Assembly (NCBI RefSeq): GCF_032854445.1
Contig: NC_088295.1
Span: forward strand, 50,083,385 to 50,147,384
Source: Liolophura sinensis
Lineage: Eukaryota; Mollusca; Polyplacophora; Chitonida; Chitonidae
Reading direction: 5' to 3'
Length of the DNA stretch: 64,000 nucleotides
Shown here in pieces: positions 1 through 13,185 of this stretch. The notes below the pieces were generated by a model that saw only the letters and a list, made by a program, of their open reading frames with translations, was not told where the DNA came from and made no database searches. Every line of letters begins with the position of its first letter. Within the stretch, counting starts at the first letter, position 1. A program made the translations under genes and the position numbers.

Positions 1-49
1 AAGGAAAATATGTGGACAAAATCACCTTTCTGTTCCTCACTTCTCCCAG

Positions 50-1281
50 GTGTTGAATCCAAGAGCATTGCGCTTCACAGGTTAGATCTGTCACCTATTG
101 TACAACCTCCAGGAAATGTCATAAATTCACAGGCCAAAAAGTGTGGAACTGAAAGAGTGGAAGACCTACAAAACAAACTGGAGAAAACACCATTGCCTTT
201 ACCCATTTCAAATTCAGCCACAACGCCTTGCAAGCTTTCTAAGTTTGGTTCATCAAATACTAGGAAGACAAAAGCAGCTTGCTCTACTCTTCTCTTTACA
301 TCGAAGTACAAAGAGCTGGAAAACTATTTTCCTTGTGTATCAGAAGTTCAGGGTGATGATGAACTACAAAGTCAAATGGGCTTTGGGGAGCTTTCTGAGA
401 GTTTTTCGGTGGAGATAGACTTTGTCAAGACTTCAGACAAGCAGCAGCCAAAAGTAGTGATGTCCAGTTCTCCTTGTGTGCCACAACAAGATAAAAAGCT
501 GCTTTTAGATAAGGGTTCTGAGAAGATAGACCTGTTTCACAATGATTTGTCTTCCATCAAACATGTGTCTCCTCTTGCTGCAGACTTTGCCAAGCATTTA
601 GACAAGCCAAACTATAATGTAGTCACATCCAGTTCACCTTGTGCCCCAACACAGAAAATGTTGGTTAGTGAGACCAAGAGCTCCAAAAAACTGAATTTTC
701 TGGTGAACAATAATTTGTCTTCCATCAAACAGATTGTTCCTACTGCTGCTGAGGACAGGGATGCTCCCCAGCCTACAACAGTTCACCCTGACCTCGTGGA
801 CTTAACACCACCTACAGAGCCCATCCCGCTGGACTGTCTATGTATACCCATAACAGCAGCTGATGCCAGTGATGAAACTCAGTCAGATAAAATGTATACA
901 AAGAAGTTAAAACAGAAAAAATGTTCACTTACAGAACCAATTCTAGTGGATGATGTTTGTGAATCCGTAAAAGATTCAGCTGTTACAACTTGGGCCAGTA
1001 AGCAAAGGGTGCCTGATAATTTACATACCAAGACAACAAAACATAAAAAGCCTGCATCTGTTCAGAATTCAGACAACAATTTCGCAGTAACAAAGATCAT
1101 TCCTAAGAATGAAAAAAAGACAAAGGGCAAAGCAGCAATGAAACGAAAGGCTCCCCCATTGTGTTCCATTATAACATTGAAGAAATATTGTGTTAAGCAG
1201 TGTCAAGTTATGATGTACAGGACCCCTCTTCCTGGAAAGGCTAGATCATTCCCAAGAGATGTTTTGTTGCAAGATTTTTAA
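50..1281 (+). CDS. 3'-terminal exon of an unrecognised, probably nuclear protein (partial)
   Basis: I do not recognise this protein. A strong 3' splice site (pyrimidine tract then CAG, positions 21-49) precedes the exon, so the ATG at 10 is intronic and the coding part begins at 50 in phase 1. About 409 residues follow to a TAA at 1279-1281. The sequence is polar, rich in Ser, Lys, Thr and Pro, with no membrane segment or enzymatic motif. It holds an internal duplication of about 55 residues: the two copies begin near 448 and 613 and share S-S-S-P-C and L-S-S-I-K motifs. Short hydrophobic-acidic motifs (VDLTPP near 795, PILVDDV near 938) resemble SUMO-interacting motifs, and Lys/Arg clusters near the C-terminus could be nuclear localisation signals. 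A large disordered terminal exon of this kind is common in DNA-repair and chromatin scaffold proteins, but that is only an analogy. Earlier exons lie left of the window. Confidence 0.7.
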
Positions 1282-4200
1282 GTCGTGATCAATTAAGACA
1301 CAATGATTCTTTGAAAAAGAGAACAAAAATAATACCTTAGCTTCATAGTTGAAATGAGGAGAATTATTTTCCAGGTGCTATCTTGTTTAGGGTGTGCTAA
1401 ATTGGGATTAATATTCAGTATTTTGATTCCATAATATAAGGACTTACAATGTATACTGATGTTTGTGTGCAGAGAAAAGTATGTATTTATCAGATTTGTA
1501 ATTTATTTGTTATGTATTGTGCAATCATATTTATAATCATCACAAATCTAATGTAGAAGCCAAGGTCTTGTTTAATATATGTAATAATAATATAATATGT
1601 AAACATGTACATTGCTAGTTTATATATGAACAGTAATCACTCTTATATAGATATACACAATTTCTCACCTGACCACAGTTCAAATATCTTACATGCGAGC
1701 TTGTTTTCACAAGTTATTTTCTATGTTTGTATTCACTGAAGTTACTTTTTGTTCAGTTTTTTGTTGAGTGTAAAATTTCCAGCAAACATTTGTACTAAAT
1801 GACTCATTGAATATGTTCTCCAAAATACAAGTGTTACTTGTTTCATTTATCTCTGTCATAACTTATAAATTATTTTCCTTTCATGATGTATTTGTGTTTA
1901 GGTTTGCTTATAAGCGATCATGTTGAAGCAAATCTTGGCAAGAAAAGCTGGATAAAGGAAAAAAAGCCCGGAAGCAAGGGAGATAACTCTCATTGGACTT
2001 ATGTATCACTCCCTGCATTGAGAAGTGCATATGGCACTATGGAGCGGTTTTACGAAAATATAAACGTTTTGCACCCAAAAGCACCCCAAACACTATATTA
2101 TTATCTCCCTTGGGTCACACCATGGAGTTAGAAGTACACGTACGATTAAACCAACATGGTTGTGTTCATGTATACACTTTGCGTGGCCTCGCGATGATGA
2201 TACATGTAATAGTATCTCAAATTGTTATTGTGTATGTGTCGTCTTACTTGACAGATAGTATAATATCTTATTGATTGGTGTACTGCTGAAATCTGCGATC
2301 AGCGAGATGTGGTGAACGTTTACCTGATGGGTAATCCAACATTGATTAAATGGATGATGATTGGTATGCGAATATCGGAACACTGAAGCTGTATAATGGG
2401 ACAGCTCTGTTTCCAAACAAGACTTCAGCGGTTTAAGGCAATGACGCTTAAGTATAATTCACAGGAGTCATACTCAGTTATATACTCAGAGTTTTCATAC
2501 AGCACAGAATTTAGGTAGGTTTTAATTAATTTCCTGTTTATAGTTTTCACACAAGTTATTCCAGACTACAAGAATTCCATTTTAAATTTGGGATGGAACT
2601 ATACTGCCGCCATGGAAGTTCATCATTTTCTTCATCCTGTCAAATCTATCAAAATATCTAACTTCATATCTAGTGTACAGGGCCTGGAGCAAAAATGAAC
2701 CGGATAAATTTGCTGCAGGACGCTTGTCATTTCTGTCTTTAGTTTATACTATACTCTTTTAATTTCCTGCATGGTTACTCAGAAAGCATACTATGAGGTC
2801 TACCGTACATGGTATTTACACTCAGTTCGCGAAAAGAGCAAGTGAAGTGCTCTGCGTATATTCTGTATAGAATTTTTAAATGTGGTGAAGATAAACTGGA
2901 ATTCTCATATTTATCTATATATACAGGTTGCATATGGTTTTTGACAGAAGATATTATGTACACGAATATGTATATTCCAAGAAATGATGGCACATAGTTT
3001 AATCACTCCAGTTATCTGATACGACTCGATGGAATTACGGCGACAAATTAAGACACTATGACATAGACGTCATATCGATGTATATCATGGCGGGTGTCAC
3101 GGCTAAGTCCATATACCAACGTTAGTTGCGTGGACGTCTGCATGCGGGTCCGTGATTGATGGATGTGAAGGATAGCTCACCCTGGGACGCTTCGTCCTGG
3201 CTGTGGCCTCTGAAATGACATTAGACGCTTACTTAGCCTAGATATGTGGGCAAACATATGTGGCTGGCTGTGGATTATTAGCTATTCGTGCTTATCGCTA
3301 TACAGTGCTGGGTAAAAACCACGTCCAACGGTGGTGCCACCTGACATGTCTGTCTTATAACCAAGCATGGCTAACAACATAAAACTTTGCAATTGATCCC
3401 TATGTCTGCCTACCCGTCTGGGAAAAATAAGAAGCCGTTCAAGTTAAAAAATAATGACTAACATAGGCTCATCGACCTACAATTTGTAACGAATATTGGT
3501 CACGTAGACGATTTATAGACCAACATATATAGGACTGTATACTGTACTTACAATAGAGAATTCTGACAGAACTTTACACTCTTCTGTATAAATTTGTTGG
3601 CTATTTTAGTATTTCACTTGGCTATAACCATCATATATATACCAACATGTACATGCTTTCACCTGGTAACAAATCCAATACCCATGATGCAGTAGAAAGT
3701 ATTCTAAAAATTAAGGAACTAAAATACATGTTCGCATAATATGCTTAATATAAGAAATTTCAAATCATGTATTTTGGGATTCTGGGAGTCATCAACGTAC
3801 ATATACATGGATAGAACATGTTTCTACACGTAAGGCACTATCCAAGTCACCGGTCGATGATAAGTGTCATTTAGTCTATGTTCACTATGTGCTTCTCGTC
3901 GGGTGATAATGCTTTACTGACAACTGTGTGACGAACGGCCATTTATCTGTGTACGTACGGGTCTGTATATCACACGACCCTAGCTCTGTCCTTCTCTGAC
4001 AGAAGGCGGTTGGCCTTATCACACTGAGGCGAGCAGCAGTGCCAAGAAACCAGCAGGTCTTATTGATTATAAGGGCACGGGGCAGCTGTAGGCAAGACAG
4101 CTCTCGAGTTTTATTCGAGAAGGGCAGTTTGACCTGCAAGAGTCGGTCATGACTCCAGTCACTCATTTATAGTCTCGGGGAGAGCTCACCTTAACTGGAA

Positions 4201-4900
4201 AGAAAACCCTGAATACGATATTGTTCTAGGCTTCTTACACTTGTGCTTCTGGGGATAATTTCGGAGCTATAGAGATGTCCCCATGTAGCCGTTAAATAAC
4301 TATTTAAATGAAATAACTATGCATAAGCACTTAACTACCATATACAATGATGATGTATGTTATATATGACGTGCACTTAAATAAAGGCTGCTTACGATTA
4401 TGGTCGAAGGTTTGCGCTTTTTTAAAATTAGAGATCACATAAAAAGTTCCAAAAAACATTTGATGAAATTCTAAAGTTTTATGTAGTACTATATATATAT
4501 ATATTATTATTATTATTATATAGACTATAGGAAAGCAGTTCACACATTTAGATGTATCATCGTGAGTTGAGAATGTACCGGTACTTGATCTGGACCGAAG
4601 TCATAAATACATGTATATCTAACTTTAGTCACATGCAACAGGTTGTACAAAAAATAATACTGGAAAAATATTACGATGCGTGTGAAAAATATCCTTAGCA
4701 ATAAGAGCTGGGCAAGATCTCCAGGTAAATGTTCAAGCTAATGGAAATATATGTTCAGCCAATAAACACACAGCCCAAGAAACATACATGTCTCCATTTC
4801 GCTTCTTACCGACAGTATGCAGTGAAATATGTCACGTTACGGCTAGGAATGGTGTGGATATAACGTCATATGTAAACCCTACGAATCGTGACCCTCTTCG
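1282..4900. other. 3' UTR then intergenic DNA, no gene recognised
   Basis: The 3' UTR of the preceding gene must lie in the first part; no clear AATAAA was found, so its end is not set. Short open frames at 1883-2274 have some coding-like composition but match nothing I recognise. The rest is AT-rich unique-looking sequence with a short (TA)n/(TTA)n microsatellite near 4488-4520. Confidence 0.5.
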
Positions 4901-4932
4901 AGACCCTCTTCAGCCTAGAGCATAGATCACCC

Positions 4933-5046
4933 TGACGTCATAGAAGGCTCTGGACCAATCAATGCGCCGGTATAGACAACTCCCTGGACAACCAAGAAGA
5001 AGCATTTTAAAGCTTGCGACGCCAACCTGGGCCAGTTGTGTCAGTT
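4933..5046 (+). promoter_or_regulatory. Putative core promoter of the arginine kinase gene
   Basis: Upstream of the arginine kinase start codon are a perfect palindromic cAMP-response element TGACGTCA (4933-4940), a CCAAT box (4955-4959), a TATA-like TTTTAAAG (5005-5012) and an initiator-like TCAGTT (5041-5046) about 35 nt further on. Order and spacing suit a TATA-type promoter with a short 5' UTR of about 60 nt. The motifs are seen directly; their use is inferred. Confidence 0.5.
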
Positions 5047-5104
5047 AGCTCGAACTGCTCAGCTCTTTACATCATCACTCGCCTGTCAAACCTTCCGAAG
5101 AACC

Positions 5105-5255
5105 ATGGCTGACTTAGCTGAACTCTGGGAAAAAGTAAGCAGCAATAAGGACAGCAAGTCCTTGCTGAAAAAGCATTTGACCAAGGAAGTTTATGAAAAA
5201 CTGAAGGATAAAAAGACCAAATTCGGTGGCACCCTCGCAGACTGTATCCGTTCTG
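5105..5255 (+). CDS. AK: Arginine kinase coding exon 1
   Basis: Encodes residues 1-50 plus the first base of Gly51: the N-terminal helices, beginning M-A-D-L-A-E-L-W. The donor is TCTG|gtaag, phase 1. The following intron is 3.6 kb. Confidence 0.96.
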
Positions 5256-8200
5256 GTAAGACTCAAATCTAAGCTAGGCCTTTAATATCTCATTGATATT
5301 TCATGCACTAAAGACTACTTTAATTTAACATTTAGAGGTATGGTTAGGTTATTTTATCGGACTTGTAAGTGTATTTCTGCTGAGCTAAACATCCCCGGCC
5401 GGCGCTCGCTCCTGCAAGCTTTGTATAACTAGACCTGATCAATACAGCCGGCCGGCATACATCTGGGAACTGCAGCAGAGAATTTGTGAATCAAACATTT
5501 CCTTATTACAAGTAAAATGCGTAGGCCTATTTGTATAAAGCATTTTCTACGTGCCAATCCGAAAACCCGATATGTCGTTTTGTGCACCAATGAATAGTGT
5601 TAATAGTACTAGCGTTACCTACCGTAAACAACACAATAAATGGGCGGAAAAGGGCGCGGCACTGTCTTTTGAGAAAGTAAATTTCAAACGAACAGTGATC
5701 TGATCCTGAATCACCATTAAATATATAAGTGAAATGGTTATTTTTTGCGTGAACGCTTTAAATGTAAACTGTTGCATTAACCGGATGATCTTCAAGGGTA
5801 GTTTGTCAATGACACTACCGGTGTCAAGTCCTTTGCCTGTGTTATCGACGATATCTCTGTCCTTTTACACCCCATTCACCCTACGGTCTGGCGCAATCGG
5901 AGGAAAAACATTTCGTCAAGCATTTGTTGTTTTAGTTCTGTGAAGGAATTTCCTGCGGACACAAATGTTTTAAATATCTTTTTCTCACCCGCACAGTTCA
6001 CATTCCAGTGCCAAATGATGAGATCGTCAAAACGTTCTGAGATCATGATTTTTTTAAAAATAACGGAGTAGGTTTTTGCCGCTTTTTTAAGAGAGGTGAA
6101 TAGTGCGCTCGGCTGATGAAATGCTTAATCCCTTATCGGATTATAGATATCAGTATAATGTAGGGTGAATCAGGCATTTGCTGACATTCGTATCCTTTCC
6201 CTGACCCCTGTATACTTTAACAAACTAGTACATCATGTAGGCCCTACACTTCTCGGCCATGCAGGGATAAACATTGTTGATGGGTGTTGAGTCTCTGAAT
6301 ACATCTGACTAACCCAAGCCAAATATTTATTTAGTTGGATGGATGAAACAAAGTCAATATGACTTTTAAAATCTTGAAATGACCCTGAATATCACAATAT
6401 TTTGTATTAGCTCATATGCAGTTCTTGCATCTGCCGGAGTAGCCCATTCATAGTGGACAAGAATGTAAGCAAAGTTCTTTCGGCTGTCTGTGTCTTTTAT
6501 GTGGCGTTCATTCAGTGTCAATCCAAATCAAACTATAAGCTCGATTGTAACTTGAGTACGTGTTACCAGCGGCATATATCGGCCCATTCGAATCGACCAA
6601 GCTATGTGTATTGCTTTTTAGATTGGACTCTGAACAACTAGCAGATCCTGTGTACACATGTATAGGGAAAACGCATCCAGTTTTTAACTTCCCCCTTGAT
6701 CGTGTACATGCTGGATATGTATGGTACATATTGTACATTATGATGGAGTGAATGACATTTAATATATATTCACTTATACATGGCATTCCTGCGCGTAGTC
6801 AAACAGCGCAAATTGAATCTAGTTGCAATCAAATATTTATTACGAGCCCGTTTGAGGCTTGCATCAACATGAAATCGCTGACATTTGCGAAATAGACCTC
6901 TCTTTAGAAATATATCTGCTCGCTAACAGTACCGACTCCATATCTTCGAAACCTGCCGAATGGACGTTTCCCTGGGTATATATACACCCTGTACGCGTTT
7001 CCGTGGTTTCTGCAAGCACAAGCTTGCCCAGCTATGTGGACTTACATCTCATTCATGTACAGCTCTCAGCTCTGCCAGGATGAGCTGATGCCTCGCAGTG
7101 AGGCTAAAAATACCGCTGGCAATAATTGCCCCAGGTCGCTGTAATACCCCTTGGTTGGTTATGCGGCTGTGGATAGAGGGTATCCACGCATAGACCCAGC
7201 TTCAACGAAACGGCACCAAACCCTTTACCAAATTTGTCGATACTGGAAAGAGCAGCAGTAGAATCGTATTTCTTGTTGCCATAGCCCTATATCATCAGCT
7301 ATAACAACTCCCAGCCCGTGCAGCCGTTTCCTTAGCCACCACGCTATCTGTTATATCTGGTTGTGATTATCTTCTGCTATCTGCCCCCCTGCCCTTATGG
7401 TGTATACGCTACAGAGGAATATAGCCATGTCGATTAACTACACTCTGATCATGGTCTTCAAACGCCTTGTTTACTGAAGTGCGGCTAACACAGTCTGTGT
7501 CTTGTTTGTTGGGGTCTGTTTATTTTAGCTTCCAGACAAGCCTTGACCCGTATTGCTACAGCGTGGCAATCGACTGAATTTTTTTTAGGGACACCTTATT
7601 AACCGAAGTGGTTAAAGTAGAAATTGCCAAAACGATCTTAAAGTGACAATGCCATCTCTCGTGGCTTTGTTAACGAAAAAAAATCCATGTCACTGCCATG
7701 GAATTAAATGCAGAATATGAAATTGAATACAAAAGAATCAGGTAATATCATGGTGCAAACTATAGACGTTGCTTTAAAACATCTGGGGTGTTTGGCTGTG
7801 ATGCGATTGAACATACGGCACCATGGTAACATGCTCCTGATTTTGTTTGATGTGTAAATGTCAAATGTTAATTTATGTACATCAAATAACTCTTCGATTC
7901 CCTTAGGGTATTATTTTATGCTTCGTATAAATGGGGCCTATTAAAGGGCGTCTGAAACATACGTACATGTATAGCACCTGGCAATATGCTGAGCTCTAAT
8001 AGATCATGAAGAGAAATCCAACAACGGACACACGTTGCAGAATAACTATTGGACTAATATAGATGAGACTTTGATGCCTACACCTATTCAGTAAACTGGA
8101 TAAGGATTCGAAGGAGTTAAAGAGAAAAGCTGATGTAAACTGGAAGCCATTTAGTTACATTGTGTGGTAGTTGGGTTTAAATTTTAAAATTTCATTACAT

Positions 8201-11200
8201 GCATACTCTTCCGGTGAGAAAATCGATCGATAATCATTTAAATCAGTTTTGGTTCACCTATGAAATTGGTTCAAAAGCCATGTTGGTATCGTCTCGGCCA
8301 CAAGCACAATAACGTATTAGCATTGGCGTCAGTCAGTCTAGAGTTGTTTTGTATACAGAGCAGACAGTCGTGCAATGTGCAAGGTAGTCTATATGTAATT
8401 TTCGACGGATCTTTCGTTGGTCAACACAAGTCAACAAATTTCAATTCATTTTAAATCTCAAAACAGCCATTTATACCAGAACTTTATCCCAAGGAAAAAG
8501 GTGTACTAAATCTATAAGCTTGATCTTTTGATGCCCACGTAGATTTAAAAAAAAAAGTCATTGCATAAAGACTAGCGGGAATGAAAGACAAAGATTGATG
8601 TGTAACCTGGGGGCTCCTTCTTTCGTTGTAATTGCTTTGTAGGCGTGGGAGTTGGGATCCTCAATCGTAAGAAGGCTTTCTTGATTGCAGTAAGATTTCG
8701 GGGATCGCGGTAAACATTCGTGTGCCACTGATTTCCGAATGGCATCCACGAACATTCATGTTTTGAGACGCGCAGCTTGTCCTTTTAGTACACTTTTACT
8801 TCTGAATTTTCTGTTTAGCACAGATAACTGTTCGTTATGCATTCATTCAAATTCTTGAAAATTTGTATTTCTGTTATCTTACAGGGGCGAAGAATCTGGA
8901 CAGTGGCGTCGGCGTATATGCTTCCGACCCAGAGGCCTACACAGTATTCCAAGATCTTCTTGGTCCAGTTATTTTGGACTACCATAAGATTACGGAACTG
9001 AAACACCCAGCATGCGACTTCGGTGACCTTTCCAACCTGGGCTTTGGCGACCTTGACCCTAGCGGCGATTTGATCGTCTCCACCCGTGTGCGAGTGGGAA
9101 GGAGCCACGCCAGCTTTGGCTTCCCTCCAACCCTTAACAAAGAGGTACAACATATGGTGATAGCTGCATATATTCAGAAGAAGGTCACATTAACTTAAGG
9201 CTATACTTCATAACGTCTAGCTGAAATTCATGTACAACCATTTACAAAGGCTTACTATATTCCAAAAAAACGTTTTTTGCATTAATACTTCAAAAAATCG
9301 CCAGAGTGCATACTGAAAAGATACGATTTGCAAACGCAATCGGGCCTGCCAACATTTGTACAATAAGTAGTGTCTATGTCGGGGCGAAAAAATCTATACA
9401 CATTAAGGTAAAATATACCTGAAGTTTTGTGCAGGTGAATTATTTTACACTTGCGGAATTTTAGGAAGTATTCACTTTCAGAGACGTTCGGAGGCATCTT
9501 AGCCTGTAACAATGGCACGTTGAATCCTGCTTTTCTCAGCACATAGGGGCGTCAGGTGTAAGCTAATACAGGCGCATGACTCATGTCTGGTCTGTAGGTC
9601 GGGCTGGTGTTTGCCCAGTCAGTTGAGAATGAGGGCTGTTCACACAAGTCCTTCCGTTTATAACCTTGACTAGAACTGCTTGACATGAAAACGTTCTGAA
9701 TTATTCATGGCCAATTCAGAGGTTGGCGAAAACGGAGTCAGTTTTACGTTGTAACAGCTTTTCCAGATACTCACTAGTTTACGTTGTATCAAGTTTCACA
9801 ACTAGCCTTAGGTTATTTTAAAGACTCTCAATTAATCACTTTAAACCATTGGAGAAACTCTAGCACAACATAATTAAATTTAAATCCCGGAGACGCGCTT
9901 TGATAGCCGTTCTAAACGTATATTGTATCTACGTCACGGTCAAAACGAACGGTTGAAAATCAGTCTAGTTGACTGGTAAAGTCCCAGTTACATGCGCGAG
10001 TCCTTAGACTTGTTGACACATAGTTTACGTCATGGTGCTTTATGGCATGGCTATGATAAACACTGGTGTGTTAATTTATTATGGCAGAAATGACGAACTG
10101 CACCTCATATTCTCCACAAACATGTATATTTTTACATAACTGTAAGCTGTGCAAGGAAACATTGTGTACAATCAGCGCTGTGATTACCCGAGATATTACT
10201 GGACTTTATATGGAATGTAAGCATCAAGCCCGGCACTCGTACACCAAACAATGAGCGTTCTATGCATACCCGTTCAAAAAGAAATATGTAAAATACTGTT
10301 ATGAAAACAATAAATAAAGCTGGTAAGATGTAAAGGAGAATCAGTCACCAGTTTTCACTGATATATGGAAGATATTCTAGGCATGGCATTCAAATCTTAC
10401 TTGTAATCCTTCGAAAGTCTTACGTCGTTCATACTATCTGTATGAAAATGTGGTATTCAGGGTAAGGAGAAATCAAGCAGTCTGTTTCCGGAATGGAAAA
10501 TCGTTTTAAATCTTATTTAGGCAGTGCATTCAAAGTTTACCAGATGCATCTCTTGAAGTTGTATTTTCATCTACACGGTTGCGTTTGCGATGGCTCGTGC
10601 AAATGCTAAAATTTGGAAGCATTGCAACTGTTTTTTTTTTTCCACGGTTGCATTGTCTACTTCGTTTCACTGTATGGGTTTGCTACCTTGTACTTCCATT
10701 CCTGCAAAGGACACATACGTTAAGGATCACACGGGGCCCGTGGAAGTACTCCAGAGAATTTGTAATAGTATCCATTCCCGGAAGAATTAGACAAGTAATC
10801 GTAAGCACAATCGCAAATCCGTGGAAACACTGCTTCGCGGATTAGCTTATGATCCGCGCTTTGTGACAGCCAGTATATTATAGTAGTATGGATCGTATCA
10901 CATTCAGATTTGTTGGGAGTGGAGTCATTAAATGCTAAATGATTTGACTGATTATGGGAATTCAGCTTATGTGGCTCCCATTATACCTGGTAGCTTTGTG
11001 CTTGGAATTCACGTCTTTGCGTTGTGAAATGGGTTCTTTGGTGGCGTCGCAACATGAGGCTAGTTTTAAGAATCAGTAAATATTGCAACATTTTCTCTCT
11101 CCTCTGTTGAAGTTGCGGTTATTTTGGTCACATCCAATGTAAATCGTTTTTAAGATCCGTTGATCCCTTAGCGTTGATTTCTAAAATGAACGACTGATCC

Positions 11201-13185
11201 GATGTTATTCTTCAAAAACGGTATCATTGATTGTTTTTCACAGCAACGGGTAGAGATGCAGAGAGTAACCCAGGGTGCTCTGGAGGGTTTGACGGGTGAA
11301 CTCAAAGGGAAATATTATCCCTTGGAGGGTATGACCCCAGATGTACAGAAGCAGCTTACAGAAGACCATTTCTTGTTCAACGATAGCGACAGGTGAGATT
11401 GCCCAGAGCACAAACGTGAAGAACACAGAAACTGGAGATATTGTCTCGTGTGCAATTTACCGAAGGTCTAGATTTTTAACACACGAAATTCTGATCATGA
11501 CTTACAGTGTGTTAGCTTATACTGGTATTAAGTCATATTTTATATTAAAAAAAATTTAGCCAGACTCAGCAGCCAATGAAGTTCTCCAAAGTCAGAGTAT
11601 AACATCAGCAGATTTAGTTCACATTTTATACACTGATACACATTTCTTTTAGGCTAAGTACAGAATTGAGGACTTGGATTAAAGATAAATCTGGTGTTAA
11701 GTCTTAAACCAGTTTTGAACAACACGGCCCAGGGCCCTGTGTGTTACAAAAACGCTGCTGTTTCCGTAACTTGTCTCTGAAATCACTTAGCCTATTTTGC
11801 TCCAATCCAGAATGCATCGGTTGTGTATAAATGCCAGCGTTTGTAAAAGTGGTCATCGGGCCGTAGGATCACAAAGCAGCATCTCTTAGACTCAAGTCAG
11901 ACATGGTGTTTATCTGTAATATTATTGATGAAGTCATGGTGGTCTAATGTTTTTATAAGTCCACGTACATCGACAATCCTGACATAATAAAGGAAAGAAC
12001 AAATGAGTTAACAGTTTTGGACCGTCTTGATAGAGGCGGAGAGGAATTTTACGATTTCCCCATTTGTGTGCTCAGGGAACCTTTTCACACTCTATTCTTA
12101 TCTTTTCTATATTCAGATTCTTGAAGGCAGCCAGTGGTTACGATGACTGGCCTACCGGAAGAGGAATCTTCTTCAACGACAACAAGACTTTCTTGGTCTG
12201 GGTGAATGAAGAAGATCACATCCGTATCATCTCTATGCAGAAGGGTGGTGACTTGGCTGCCGTCTACAAGAGGCTTGTGGGAGTAAGTTCACAGTATATT
12301 CTCTCTGTTCAGTTAGAATGGGAGAGTCGAAGACGAGCTACACAGAAGGTCTAAACTACATTAGAACCCATTGTTTTCTTTTGTGACGTTGCAGTGCGTG
12401 TGTACATCATATATGTTTATGAACGCACGTACACCGATAATTGTGGAAAAATAATGGAAAGAACAAATGAGTTCACAGCTTTGGACCATCTTGACACAAA
12501 CGAGAAGGAGTTTTATAAGTTCTCCGTTGGAGTTTGTTCCTGAAAATTATGGTCCTTTAAAACGCCGGATTTGTTTACAGTGTGTACCTTGTTCTTGGAA
12601 TTTGCATTACATGATAAATAATAAGGCATGTCCAAAAAATAAGTGTTTTGTTTGAAGTCTATCATTTAGATCTAGTGGAGATTCGCCGTTCAAAATACTT
12701 TCTCCTTAGACCCAAGGCCAATTTCAGAACGATATCAAAAACACGTAATTCTGACAAAGAATGTTTCCAAGTTCGTTAAAGAGGGAAAACTTTAGTTCAA
12801 ACTCATACACATGTATAAATTCGTTGAACGGATTATCAATCTTCAATGGCTTTCATTCCAGGGTATCAAAGAACTCGAGAAAAAGTTGGAGTTTGCTCGT
12901 CTTCCCAATCTGGGTTACCTGACCTTCTGTCCAAGTAATTTGGGAACCACCCTCCGTGCCAGTGTGCACATCAAAATACCAAAAGTGGCCAAGAAACCAG
13001 AATTCAAAGAAATCTGCGATAAACTGAACCTGCAGGCAAGAGGTATCCACGGCGAGCACACCGAGAGTGTTGGAGGCGTGTACGATATCTCAAACAAACG
13101 CCGTATGGGTTTGTCCGAAATCGAAGCCATCCAGGAGATGAGGAAAGGCGTAGAAGAAATCATCAAGCTGGAGAAAGCAGCATAA
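5105..13185 (+). CDS. AK: Arginine kinase, complete gene, five coding exons
   Basis: ATP:guanidino phosphotransferase that reversibly transfers phosphate from ATP to L-arginine, the cytosolic energy buffer of invertebrate muscle and nerve. Coding exons are 5105-5255, 8885-9144, 11244-11392, 12117-12282 and 12862-13185; all junctions are GT-AG and the phases fit, giving 349 aa, close to the family's usual 350-357. The alpha-helical N-domain carries the arginine-binding loop S-G-V-G-V-Y (residues 56-61) with its short-loop form typical of arginine rather than creatine kinases. D55 and R187 correspond to the known Asp62-Arg193 pair of the horseshoe-crab enzyme. The C-domain has the phosphagen kinase signature C-P-S-N-L-G-T (catalytic Cys265), nucleotide-binding STRVRVGRS and E-D-H-I-R, and the substrate loop [10 protein letters not shown]. 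The start is the first ATG, in a good context (AACCATGG). Single-domain form; no breaks. Confidence 0.97.
5256..8884 (+). other. Arginine kinase intron 1, no embedded gene recognised
   Basis: AT-rich intron. One local oddity is a pair of GC-rich palindromes, CCGGCCGGC at about 5395 and GCCGGCCGGC at about 5448, about 50 bp apart in otherwise AT-rich DNA. First introns often hold enhancers, but nothing here proves one. Confidence 0.6.
8885..9144 (+). CDS. AK: Arginine kinase coding exon 2
   Basis: Residues 51-137. Contains the arginine-specificity loop (L-D-S-G-V-G-V-Y) and the S-T-R-V-R-V-G-R-S nucleotide-binding strand. Acceptor ttacag, donor GAG|gtacaa, ends in phase 0. Confidence 0.96.
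11244..11392 (+). CDS. AK: Arginine kinase coding exon 3
   Basis: Residues 138-187. Encodes the linker into the C-domain, including Y-Y-P-L-E-G-M and D-H-F-L-F. Acceptor ttttcacag, donor AG|gtgaga, phase 2. Confidence 0.95.
11966..12060 (+). repeat. Left copy of a direct repeat flanking arginine kinase exon 4
   Basis: About 95-110 bp resembling the segment at 12426-12530 on the other side of exon 4. Both contain GGAAAGAACAAATGAGTT followed by a TTTGGACC(A/G)TCTTGA block. Either a local duplication that spans the exon, or two copies of a short dispersed element. Confidence 0.6.
12117..12282 (+). CDS. AK: Arginine kinase coding exon 4
   Basis: Residues 187-242, with W-P-T-G-R-G-I-F and [10 protein letters not shown], the strand that holds the catalytic glutamate of the family. 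Acceptor tattcag, donor GGA|gtaagt, phase 0. Confidence 0.96.
12426..12530 (+). repeat. Right copy of a direct repeat flanking arginine kinase exon 4
   Basis: Diverged partner of 11966-12060, about 460 bp downstream, in the same orientation. No copy of exon 4 follows it, so if this was a segmental duplication the second exon has been lost or was never included. Confidence 0.6.
12862..13185 (+). CDS. AK: Arginine kinase coding exon 5 (terminal)
   Basis: Residues 243-349 with the active-site cysteine in [10 protein letters not shown], the flexible G-E-H-T-E-S loop and [11 protein letters not shown]. Stop TAA at 13183-13185. Confidence 0.97.
   Translation, partial: GIKELEKKLEFARLPNLGYLTFCPSNLGTTLRASVHIKIPKVAKKPEFKEICDKLNLQARGIHGEHTESVGGVYDISNKRRMGLSEIEAIQEMRKGVEEIIKLEKAA

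Noticed and set aside
1883-2274. Overlapping + strand frames downstream of the first gene
   Set aside because: Some coding-like composition, but two frames overlap over the best stretch, no family is recognised and no clear splice sites were found.
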